A stretch of 10,732 nucleotides of DNA from Chloroflexota bacterium (GTDB taxonomy: Bacteria > Chloroflexota > Limnocylindria > Limnocylindrales > CSP1-4): NCBI GenBank assembly GCA_021790715.1, contig JAJYGK010000013.1, forward strand, positions 1 through 10,732, read 5' to 3'. The notes beneath the pieces are model-generated. The model saw only the letters and a list, made by a program, of their open reading frames with translations, had not been told where the DNA came from and made no database searches. Both the position numbers and the translations under genes were made by a program. This document shows, in pieces, positions 1 through 5,782 of the stretch. Every line of letters begins with the position of its first letter. Position 1 is the first letter of the stretch.

Positions 1-1074
1 CCGCGCGGGCTCTGCCGGGCGGCCGCCGAGGCGCCCGACGGCCTCGACGAGATCGTCGACGTCCTCGGCCGTCGTGGCGAACGACGTCACGAGACGGACG
101 ACCCCCGGCTCCCAGCGGTCGTGGTAGAAGGCGAATCCCTCGGCGAGCAGTCCGTCGATGGTCGGCCGCGGCAGGCGACAGAAGAGGATGTTCGCCTGCG
201 CCCGTCCGATCAGGTGCACGCCGGGGACGGCCCGGAGCCCCGCTCCCAGCCGTGCGGCCATGGCGTTGGCGTGGCGCGCGTTGCGCAGCCACAGGCCGTC
301 GGCCAGGCAGGCGTCGAGCTGCGCCGCCTGGAAGCGCATCTTCGACGAGAGCTGGCCGCCACGCTTGGCGCGGAACGCCAGCTCGTCCGAGAGGGAGCGG
401 TCGAAGACCACGATCGCGTCCGCGGTCATGGTCCCGTTCTTCGTCGCGCCGAAGGCGAGGACGTCGACGCCCGCCCGCCAGGTCATCTCCGCCGGCGGGC
501 ACTCGAGCGCGGCGACGGCGTTGGCAAAGCGGGCGCCGTCCATGTGGACCCGCAGACCGGCGGCCTTCGCGATGGCTGCGATCTCGCGGATCTCGTCGAG
601 CGCATACACCGCGCCGGTCTCGGTGGCCTGTGTGATGCTCACGACCGACGGCTGCACGCTGTGGACGTCTCCGCTCATGCGCCCGACGGCCGGACGCAGC
701 TGCGCGAGGTCGATCTTCGCGTCCTCGCCGCCCAGGGGCACGAGCTTCGCCCCGCTCGTGAAGAACTCGGGCGCGCCGCACTCGTCGACGTTCACGTGGC
801 TCTCGGCGTGGCAGATCGCGCTGCCCCACGGCGGCATCAGGACCGTCAGGCCAAGCGCGTTGGCGACCGTGCCGGTCGAGACTGGAAAGACGTCGACATC
901 GCGCTCGAAGAGCTCGCACATGCGGCGGCGGAGGTCGACCGTCCAGCGGTCGGCACCGTACGGTGCGGCGTGGCCGGCGGCGGCGTCCGTCACCGCGGCG
1001 ACGACCTCCGCGGCCGCCCCGGCCGTGTTGTCGCTCAGGAAGACGCGGGGAGGCCGGGGGGGCGTCGAGATCAT
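1..1074 (-). CDS. ltaE: Low-specificity L-threonine aldolase, 3' end cut by window edge
   Basis: PLP-dependent fold-type I enzyme that cleaves L-threonine or L-allo-threonine to glycine and acetaldehyde in the cytoplasm. The 358 visible residues start at ATG 1074. They show LSDNTAG at 13-19, the HVNVDECGAPEF stretch at 93-104 typical of one bacterial aldolase subfamily, HMDGAR at 177-182 (Asp179 is expected to pair with the PLP pyridine nitrogen), and FGATKNG at 208-214, where Lys212 is the expected Schiff-base lysine. The C-terminal VTSFATT and DVDDLV segments that normally close the protein are present, so only a few residues are probably missing beyond base 1. A weak purine-rich ribosome site (AAGGG) lies about 8 bases before the ATG. 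The gene is divergent from hypA with 275 bp between them and no obvious functional link. Family assignment is secure; the precise substrate preference is not. Confidence 0.93.
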   Translation of the reverse strand, partial: MISTPPRPPRVFLSDNTAGAAAEVVAAVTDAAAGHAAPYGADRWTVDLRRRMCELFERDVDVFPVSTGTVANALGLTVLMPPWGSAICHAESHVNVDECGAPEFFTSGAKLVPLGGEDAKIDLAQLRPAVGRMSGDVHSVQPSVVSITQATETGAVYALDEIREIAAIAKAAGLRVHMDGARFANAVAALECPPAEMTWRAGVDVLAFGATKNGTMTADAIVVFDRSLSDELAFRAKRGGQLSSKMRFQAAQLDACLADGLWLRNARHANAMAARLGAGLRAVPGVHLIGRAQANILFCRLPRPTIDGLLAEGFAFYHDRWEPGVVRLVTSFATTAEDVDDLVEAVGRLGGRPAEPAR

Positions 1075-1183
1075 GCCGTGTGCCCTTTCGTCGACGAAGG
1101 CGGGAACGGGGGCGGAGCGATCGGTCCGTCCCGGTCCGGCCATGATGCCGCCGGGGCGGTGCAGCCTGCGGCCGCTCCGTGCC

Positions 1184-1193
1184 AATCTACGCT
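1184..1193. promoter_or_regulatory. Candidate overlapping divergent -10 elements
   Basis: In the 275-bp gap between the threonine aldolase (minus) and hypA (plus), a small AT-richer patch reads TAGATT on the minus strand (1189-1184) and TACGCT on the plus strand (1188-1193). Both fit the TANNNT pattern of a -10 box. They would leave leaders of about 105 and 150 bases. I see no convincing -35 boxes. The rest of the gap (1075-1349) holds nothing else I can name. Confidence 0.25.
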
Positions 1194-1349
1194 CCACCCG
1201 CCGGACGGGCAGGCGCGGTCAGTCCAGGTGGCCCGTCACTCGGGGCGACAGGCAACTGGCGCCGGGCCCCGCGCACCGGCGACGCTTGCGGGAGCCAGTG
1301 GTGGGCGAGCAGGGCCGGGTCTTGGGAGAGTGAGTGAGCGGGATCAGGG

Positions 1350-1754
1350 ATGCATGAGTGGGCGCTCGCAGAGGCGGTGGCCGTCGCCGCCGCGGAAGTG
1401 GCCGAGCAGGAGGGGATCGCATCGGCGCACTCGCTCGAGGTGCACGTCGGCGAGCTCCAGCAGATCGACCTCGAGGCGTTCGAGTTCGGCCTGCGCCTGA
1501 TCTGCCAGGAGACGGAGCGACTCACCGAGGTCGTGCCGCGCCTCGTGATCGATCCCGCACGGCTGGCGTGCCGCCGGTGCGGTCATCAGTGGCTCCTGGC
1601 GGACAGCCTGACGGCGCTCTCCGAGGACGAGCGCGAGGCCGTCCACTTCCTGCCTGAGGCGGCCCATGCCTATCTCGGCTGCCCCGCCTGCAGCAGCCCC
1701 GACTTCGAGACGGTTGCGGGGCGTGGCGTGTCCATCGCCGGGATCAGCGCCTGA
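1350..1754 (+). CDS. hypA: Hydrogenase nickel-insertion chaperone HypA, long zinc-loop type
   Basis: HypA delivers Ni(II) to the large subunit of [NiFe] hydrogenases (or, in some bacteria, to urease). The protein has 134 residues and begins Met-His-Glu, the family's invariant N-terminal nickel motif, which fixes the start at 1350 and rejects the ATG four bases downstream. Two zinc CxxC pairs follow, at Cys74/Cys77 and Cys111/Cys114. The 33 residues between the pairs are much longer than the roughly 12 in E. coli or Helicobacter HypA. The loop resembles the expanded one of Thermococcus HypA and contains His99 in a VHFLPE context. From family knowledge, an equivalent histidine (His98 in T. kodakarensis) joins the nickel site when HypA is bound to its ATPase partner. 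The stop is two bases from the next ATG, so the two genes are almost certainly co-translated. No hydrogenase or other hyp gene is visible in the window. Confidence 0.93.
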   Translation: MHEWALAEAVAVAAAEVAEQEGIASAHSLEVHVGELQQIDLEAFEFGLRLICQETERLTEVVPRLVIDPARLACRRCGHQWLLADSLTALSEDEREAVHFLPEAAHAYLGCPACSSPDFETVAGRGVSIAGISA

Positions 1755-1756
1755 CC

Positions 1757-2503
1757 ATGGATCCGCGGCCTGCGATCACCGAGCGCCGGCTCGCCGGCGT
1801 ACGCCGGATCCTCGTCGTGACGGGCGGCAAGGGCGGGATCGGCAAGAGCTCTGTCGCCGCCGGGCTGGCCCTCTCGATGGCGCGCGCCGGTCATCGCGTC
1901 GGTCTCCTCGACCTGGACCTGTCCTGCCCGTCGGCCCACGTCATCCTGGGAATCGGCGAGTCGACGCCGGAGGAGGACCGCGGGCTGGTCCCGCTCGTCG
2001 CGCACGGGATCACGTTCCTCTCGATGGCGAGCTTCACCGGCGAGCGGGCCGCGCCCATCCGGGGCTCGGAGACGTCCGATGCCCTGCTCGAGATGCTCGC
2101 CGTGACCCGCTGGGGCAATCTCGACGTGCTCCTGGTGGACTCTCCGCCGGGGCTCGGCGATGCCCTGATGGACATGGTCTCGCTGCTGCCGAGGGCGGAG
2201 TTCGTGGTCGTGGCCGGGCCATCGCCGGTCGTGCTCGCCGTCGTGCGTCGTACGCTCGATCTCCTCCGCCGCGTCGACGCCCCCATGGCGGGCCTGATCG
2301 AGAACATGCGCGCCCCGGCCGACCCGGTGGGCGCGATCGCGGCGGCGCTGGATCCCGCGCTGCCCGTCCTCGCATCGGTCGAGTTCGACACCGGGCTGGC
2401 CGCCAGCGTGGGCGATGCCGAGCGCCTGGCGTCCTCGACGTTCATGCGGCAACTCGAACCGGCGGCCCGCGCCCTGGTCCCGGCGCCCCCGAACGGGGAC
2501 TGA
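1757..2503 (+). CDS. Mrp/MinD-family ATPase, likely HypB_AT-type partner of HypA
   Basis: A 248-residue P-loop ATPase of the SIMIBI class. It has a deviant Walker A, GGKGGIGKSS (23-32), with signature Lys25 and Lys30; a Walker A' aspartate in LLDLDL (50-55); and a Walker B/switch II VLLVDSPPGLGD (124-135). A Mrp-type CxxC is absent and there is no C-terminal amphipathic MinD helix. The start two bases after hypA, the N-terminal DPR motif, and the EEDRG...P...HGI block (72-85) fit the atypical HypB (HypB_AT) of Thermococcus, a Mrp/MinD-type ATPase. That protein binds HypA and raises its nickel affinity in an ATP-dependent cycle, doing the job of the unrelated GTPase HypB. Membership of the MinD/Mrp family is directly visible. 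The HypB_AT role is inferred from gene order, motifs and length. The alternatives are a ParA/Mrp Fe-S carrier or a MinD-like positioning ATPase. Confidence 0.85.
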   Translation: MDPRPAITERRLAGVRRILVVTGGKGGIGKSSVAAGLALSMARAGHRVGLLDLDLSCPSAHVILGIGESTPEEDRGLVPLVAHGITFLSMASFTGERAAPIRGSETSDALLEMLAVTRWGNLDVLLVDSPPGLGDALMDMVSLLPRAEFVVVAGPSPVVLAVVRRTLDLLRRVDAPMAGLIENMRAPADPVGAIAAALDPALPVLASVEFDTGLAASVGDAERLASSTFMRQLEPAARALVPAPPNGD

Positions 2504-2520
2504 GCGGCCGCGCCGGCCGC
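2504..2520 (+). terminator. Possible hairpin terminator after the ATPase gene
   Basis: A 6-bp perfect stem GCGGCC / GGCCGC encloses the 5-base loop GCGCC and begins on the base right after the TGA stop. No U-tract follows, so this is at best a weak or factor-assisted terminator, or a transcript-end stabiliser. In DNA this GC-rich such stems arise easily by chance. Confidence 0.25.
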
Positions 2521-2547
2521 CCGGGACGGGAATCCGGCCGCGGTGGG

Positions 2548-2553
2548 TAGAGT
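2548..2553 (+). promoter_or_regulatory. Candidate -10 box of the PRC-barrel gene
   Basis: TAGAGT sits in the 88-bp gap after the ATPase gene, 38 bases before the ATG at 2592. It matches the TANNNT core also seen before the tRNA. No -35 box is evident. Its presence suggests that the PRC-barrel gene can be transcribed separately from hypA and the ATPase. Confidence 0.3.
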
Positions 2554-2591
2554 GTGGCGGGCACCCATCTCGGACCAGTCCGGAGGACCAG

Positions 2592-2957
2592 ATGAACGAT
2601 GCGACGCCGGCGGACTCCGCCGGTCCTGACCCGATCTCGTGGCGCGAGATCCCCGAGAACCTGCCGGTCGTGTCGAGCGACGACCAGCCCGTTGGTCACG
2701 TCTCCGAGGTGCTCGGCTCCCAGGAAGAGGACGTCTTCCACGGCCTGGAGGTGCACCTGAGCACGCTCGGGCACCGGGTGCTCGTCCCCGCTGCCCGGGT
2801 GAGCGCGATGACGACCGCCGCCGTGACGCTCGCCATCACCAGCGCCGAGGTGCACGAGCTCCCGGAGCACACCGAGGAGCGCGCCTACGAACTCGGCTGG
2901 ACCGGGCGTTTCCGCAAGCGGATCGGCTGGGTCAGGGAGAAGGACTGGGACCGCTGA
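2592..2957 (+). CDS. PRC-barrel-like domain protein
   Basis: A 121-residue soluble protein. Residues about 18-90 look like a single PRC-barrel, the small beta-barrel fold shared by RimM and the photosynthetic reaction-centre H subunit. The supporting pattern is a short strand at the NLPVVSSD segment, the DDQPVGHVSEVLG turn (30-42), and the alternating hydrophobic strands HGLEVHLS and HRVLVPAARVSAMT. The C-terminal tail (about 98-121) is basic and Trp-rich (GWTGRFRKR, GWVREKDW), unlike a standard stand-alone PRC protein. The ATG at 2592 has a strong GGAGGA ribosome site 4-9 bases upstream. Such proteins are common in high-GC bacteria and usually of unknown function, often with a stress- or envelope-linked role. 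Its last 26 bases overlap, tail to tail, the end of the minus-strand miniprotein gene. The fold call is moderately firm; the function is unknown. Confidence 0.75.
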   Translation: MNDATPADSAGPDPISWREIPENLPVVSSDDQPVGHVSEVLGSQEEDVFHGLEVHLSTLGHRVLVPAARVSAMTTAAVTLAITSAEVHELPEHTEERAYELGWTGRFRKRIGWVREKDWDR

Positions 2958-3066
2958 CCGCGGCACCCGCCTGGGCGAGCGGGACGAAGAGCACCGTCGC
3001 GCCGAGGAGCACGAGCACGAGGCCCGCCGCGGGCAGGAAGACGCGGCGACCGCCGGATCCGCTCAT
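2932..3066 (-). CDS. Small single-pass membrane protein, coupled to upstream nitroreductase gene
   Basis: A 44-codon frame I read by hand on the minus strand. It starts at ATG 3066 and stops at TGA 2934-2932. Its start overlaps the stop of the nitroreductase-family gene in a classic ATGA (start 3066-3064, stop 3065-3063), strong evidence that it is translated by coupling. The product begins MSGSGGRR, then has one hydrophobic helix at residues about 9-31 (VFLPAAGLVLVLLG followed by ATVLFVPLA), and ends in a short Ser/Pro tail, SGPSPSP. The basic N-terminus suggests an N-in topology. No family is recognised. It could be a regulator or anchor of the enzyme encoded just upstream, or an unrelated miniprotein sharing the message. 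The downstream end overlaps the PRC-barrel gene by 26 bases in convergent orientation. Confidence 0.6.
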   Translation of the reverse strand: MSGSGGRRVFLPAAGLVLVLLGATVLFVPLAQAGAAVSGPSPSP

Positions 3067-3635
3067 CCGGTCGGAGTGAGCCACTCATCGGCGCCCTGGC
3101 GGACGAATCCCTCCAACTCGCCGTCGTCGCGGCGCACCTCCGCCAGGGGACCGCCCGTGGGGAGGGAGGCCGTTCCGTCGTGGGGTGGATCGGCCGGCGC
3201 CGGTTCGTCGCCGGCCCCGGTGGGGATCGGCTGCGGCAGTCCTTCCACCCGCAGCTCGAGGAACTGCTCCAGCCCGATCATGCGGTACGCGGTGCGCAGT
3301 CGCCCGGGGAGTGCGCCCCGGCCGACGATGCGGGGTCGGCAGGCCGCGAACTCGCGCCCGCGCAGGCGGACACGGCAGGCTCCGGACGCCTGCACGTTGA
3401 GGCACCAGCGGCTCGCCGGTCCGTACGTGAGCGGGATGAACAGGTCGTCGCCGTGTCGGTGGATCGCCAGCGGCGTCGCGTAGGGGAGCCCCGTGCGGCG
3501 GCCGACGTGGTAGAGCAGGCCGATGGGGGAGACCCTGCCCCCGGCGAGCCCGAGGTGCGTCACCCACGGGTTCAGGTACCGCCGCGCCCACGCGTGGATC
3601 CGCGGATGACGCAGGGCGGTGGAGAGCGTGCGCAT
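3063..3635 (-). CDS. Nitroreductase-family deazaflavin-dependent oxidoreductase (Ddn-like)
   Basis: A 190-residue protein with the split beta-barrel of the Ddn/FDOR-B group, whose studied members use reduced F420 to reduce quinones or nitroaromatics. The family signature is clear: an N-terminal helix with basic and aromatic residues, then GLLYHVGRRTGLPYATPLAI (39-58), matching the usual strand-GRRSG-x-PR-xTPL cofactor-binding pattern. A strand with Asp-Asp before LFIPL follows, then the CLNVQASGACRVRLRGREF region (78-96), equivalent to the family's W-xxNL-xxxP-xVxV-xxGxx stretch. Residues about 135-190 form a Pro/Asp/Gly-rich extension beyond the family's normal end. I chose ATG 3635 because the family's N-terminal helix begins there; a longer open frame to 3761 adds only low-complexity Arg/Pro sequence. 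No Shine-Dalgarno is evident, and a TAGGCT element 11 bases upstream suggests a leaderless or very short-leader transcript. The gene overlaps the miniprotein gene downstream. The cofactor could also be FMN. Confidence 0.85.
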   Translation of the reverse strand: MRTLSTALRHPRIHAWARRYLNPWVTHLGLAGGRVSPIGLLYHVGRRTGLPYATPLAIHRHGDDLFIPLTYGPASRWCLNVQASGACRVRLRGREFAACRPRIVGRGALPGRLRTAYRMIGLEQFLELRVEGLPQPIPTGAGDEPAPADPPHDGTASLPTGGPLAEVRRDDGELEGFVRQGADEWLTPTG

Positions 3636-3645
3636 GCTGATGCCA

Positions 3646-3651
3646 AGCCTA
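3646..3651 (-). promoter_or_regulatory. Candidate -10 box, near-leaderless start of the nitroreductase gene
   Basis: The minus strand reads TAGGCT 11 bases before ATG 3635. Transcription starting about 7 bases downstream would leave only a few leader bases, which fits the absence of a ribosome site. The upstream spacer region (to 3800) is plain GC-rich sequence, with no -35 box I can defend. Confidence 0.3.
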
Positions 3652-3800
3652 GTCGCGTCGCGCGGAGGATGCCGCGGTGATCGCGTCCGCAGGACGGCCT
3701 TCGCCCGGCGCATCGGCGCGCCACCTGGCGAGGGACCCGGGACCGACCGGGGGCCGGGCACACGCTCGGCTGCCGGGCGGACGGGCCGCGCCTCGGGCGG

Positions 3801-4229
3801 CTACGGCGCCTGCGTGGATTCCGCGACCGCCTCGAGGCACAGCCGGACGTACTCCGGGTCGTGCCGCGCGACCTCGCCGAAAGCCGCGGTTCCGGGGTTG
3901 TTCCCCGTCTGCAGCGCCGCGAGACCGTTCTTCGCGCCGGGTGTCGCCTCCAGCGCGATCTTCTCGAACAGCGGCGTGATGCTGATGCCGGTCGCCTCCG
4001 CGGCGGTGGCGAGGTTGGCCCAGACCTGCTGGTTGCAGAATGACAGTTCGGAGTCCGTGAGGCCCGAACCCGCAATCGAGATCCGTGCCGCCGAGGGCTG
4101 CGTTGTGGCCGGGGCGCTCGCCGCCGTCCCCGGCCCGGCACCACAGCCGGCCGCGACCACGGCGGCGACCAGCAGCGTGGCGAGGCCGCGCCGGCGGGGC
4201 GGGAGCAGGTGCGAGTCGGGCGGGTGCAT
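3801..4229 (-). CDS. Small lipoprotein of unknown function
   Basis: A 142-residue protein starting at ATG 4229. The N-terminus has a basic stretch (RRR at 12-14) and a hydrophobic core LATLLVAAVVAAG ending at Cys29. This gives a lipobox-like VAAGC motif, so a diacylglycerol-anchored extracytoplasmic protein is expected. A Ser/Thr/Ala/Pro linker (about 30-55) precedes a compact domain of about 85 residues with two cysteines, Cys65 and Cys131, that could form a disulfide outside the cell. The motif FEKIALEATPGAKNGLAALQTGN (88-110, shown here only to locate it) looks helical. I do not recognise the family. It lies 125 bp downstream of the GT87 gene on the same strand, so it may belong to that transcription unit. 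No clear ribosome site precedes the ATG. The reading frame stays open well upstream, but the ATG is placed exactly before the signal peptide. Confidence 0.75.
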   Translation of the reverse strand: MHPPDSHLLPPRRRGLATLLVAAVVAAGCGAGPGTAASAPATTQPSAARISIAGSGLTDSELSFCNQQVWANLATAAEATGISITPLFEKIALEATPGAKNGLAALQTGNNPGTAAFGEVARHDPEYVRLCLEAVAESTQAP

Positions 4230-4354
4230 GGCCCCAGCGTGCCGTACCCCGCGCCCGTGCGCACATGCCGCACGGCCGGACGACACCCGCTCCATCGGAG
4301 AGGCAACCCTCCGCCGAATGTCACACGCCACGGGCCGTGGGCGCTCCTCGCGCG

Positions 4355-5662
4355 TCAGCCAGCGGAGGGCATCGCGGGGACGCCTGCCGGGCCGGGGACG
4401 GCGCGGCGACTGCCGCGCGTCACGAATGCCGACGCACACAGCACCACGACGACGGCCAGCAGCACGAGCGTGAAGAGGTGCGTGCCGAGCGGCTGGTCGA
4501 GCAGCACGATCGCGGCGAGGACCGCCGTCGCGATGGTCGCCCGCCAGTAGTCGCGATCGGGCAGCGGCCACAGGGCCGGCAGGAGCAGGAACACGAGGAC
4601 CGTGTCCTGGATGAACAGGTTCGGGTTCACGAGCAGCACGATCCCGATGCCGGCGGCGAGCATGCGTCGCCCCGGCGGTGTCTCGAACCCGGGCCGCTCG
4701 AACCAGGCCGCGACGAGCCACAGGACGACGAGTCCGACGGCGAGCGCGCCCCACAACGCGTCGACGGCGGTCACCGCGGTCTGGCCGAAGTAGCCGACCA
4801 GCAGGCCGTTCAGGCCCTCGGTCGTCGCGAGGTTTCCCTCCCAGACGGACCGCGCGACCGCGCCGGCGCCGTTGAAGTGGCTCAGGCCCACCGCGACCAG
4901 GTACCCGACGTACTGGACGTAGATCCCGACGCCGACGAACGGGAGACTGACGACCACCAGGGCGACGCCGCCCAGGATCGTCCACGCCACGGCCGTCCAG
5001 CGGCGATCGAGAGCGAGCGCGACGAGCGGCAGGATCACGAGCTGCGGCTTCAGCCACCACGTTGCGAGCGCGAGGCCGGCCGCGCGCCACGAACCCCGCC
5101 GGGCGGCCCAGAGCGCCGCCAGCCCGCCCAGCAGCATGGCCGCCGACCACTGGCCCTCGGCGAGCGAGTGGTAGGCGGGGAAGCTCAGGGTCACCAGGAG
5201 GGCCGAGGCGATGCGCTGCGCGGTCGGCAGGGGCCGACCGATCCAGAGACCGGCGAGCGCGAGCATCGCCAGGCTCAGCACGGCCCAGGTCGACCGTGCG
5301 AGCTGTGCGGGCAGTGCGGCGATCGGCGCGAACGCGACGGCCGCGAACGGTGGATTGATGAACGGCATGTACCCGTTCGCCCCGACCGGCGCCGGGATCA
5401 CGGTGCGCTGGATCGCCGTCAGGGCGCCGGCATCGTACAGGTCGTTCGGGCGCCCCTCCAGGACGAGGCGGCCGGCCGCGAAGAAGGCGAGGAAGTCGTG
5501 GTGGATCCCCGCCGCCATCGGGCCCGCCAGCTCCTCGTACAGCGCGACGAGCTGCACGGCACCGGCCGCGACCAGGACGAGCACGATCGCCCAGAGGGCG
5601 GCGTCGAGCCACGGCCGGCCGGCACCGGACGCGGCGCCGATGGGTGTCGGTCGGGCTGTCAT
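4355..5662 (-). CDS. GT87/DUF2029-family integral membrane glycosyltransferase
   Basis: A 435-residue polytopic protein with about 11-12 predicted helices. The family's hallmarks are present: a first helix (20-41), then an extracytoplasmic loop HHDFLAFFAAGRLVLEG (54-70) with the conserved acidic residue Asp56 and the following NDLYD (73-77). These are followed by MPFINPPFAAVAFAPIAALP (99-118), AEGQWSAAMLLG (168-179), and a WWLKPQLVILPLVAL helix (202-216). Known relatives are polyprenol-phosphate-mannose-dependent mannosyltransferases acting on the outer face of the membrane, as in mycobacterial lipoglycan synthesis; many members have no known acceptor. The start at 5662 lacks a good ribosome site. 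The gene lies 120 bp after the arylsulfotransferase-like gene on the same strand. The gap contains a tandem 11-bp CGTCCCCGGGG repeat (5753-5774). The sugar donor and acceptor cannot be deduced from the sequence. Confidence 0.87.
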   Translation of the reverse strand: MTARPTPIGAASGAGRPWLDAALWAIVLVLVAAGAVQLVALYEELAGPMAAGIHHDFLAFFAAGRLVLEGRPNDLYDAGALTAIQRTVIPAPVGANGYMPFINPPFAAVAFAPIAALPAQLARSTWAVLSLAMLALAGLWIGRPLPTAQRIASALLVTLSFPAYHSLAEGQWSAAMLLGGLAALWAARRGSWRAAGLALATWWLKPQLVILPLVALALDRRWTAVAWTILGGVALVVVSLPFVGVGIYVQYVGYLVAVGLSHFNGAGAVARSVWEGNLATTEGLNGLLVGYFGQTAVTAVDALWGALAVGLVVLWLVAAWFERPGFETPPGRRMLAAGIGIVLLVNPNLFIQDTVLVFLLLPALWPLPDRDYWRATIATAVLAAIVLLDQPLGTHLFTLVLLAVVVVLCASAFVTRGSRRAVPGPAGVPAMPSAG

Positions 5663-5752
5663 GCCGGGATGGTGCCATGCGTGGGCGGATCGCGCGGCGC
5701 CATGCGGCAGGCGCGACGCGCCCCCGGGGAGGCCGGCGCAGCCCTCCGGGCT

Positions 5753-5774
5753 CGTCCCCGGGGCGTCCCCGGGG
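5753..5774. repeat. Tandem 11-bp repeat
   Basis: Two perfect head-to-tail copies of CGTCCCCGGGG sit in the 120-bp gap between the arylsulfotransferase-like and GT87 genes, with a related CGCCCCCGGGG at 5719-5729. Each copy contains the self-complementary CCCCGGGG, so the transcript can form alternative short hairpins. This may simply be GC-rich simple sequence. Confidence 0.4.
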
Positions 5775-5782
5775 AACGCCGT

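Noticed and set aside
3801..5678. A 625-codon minus-strand open frame ending with the lipoprotein
   Set aside because: Its first 480 residues are Arg/Pro-rich shadow of the GT87 gene in another frame. The real gene begins at ATG 4229, directly before a signal peptide and lipobox.
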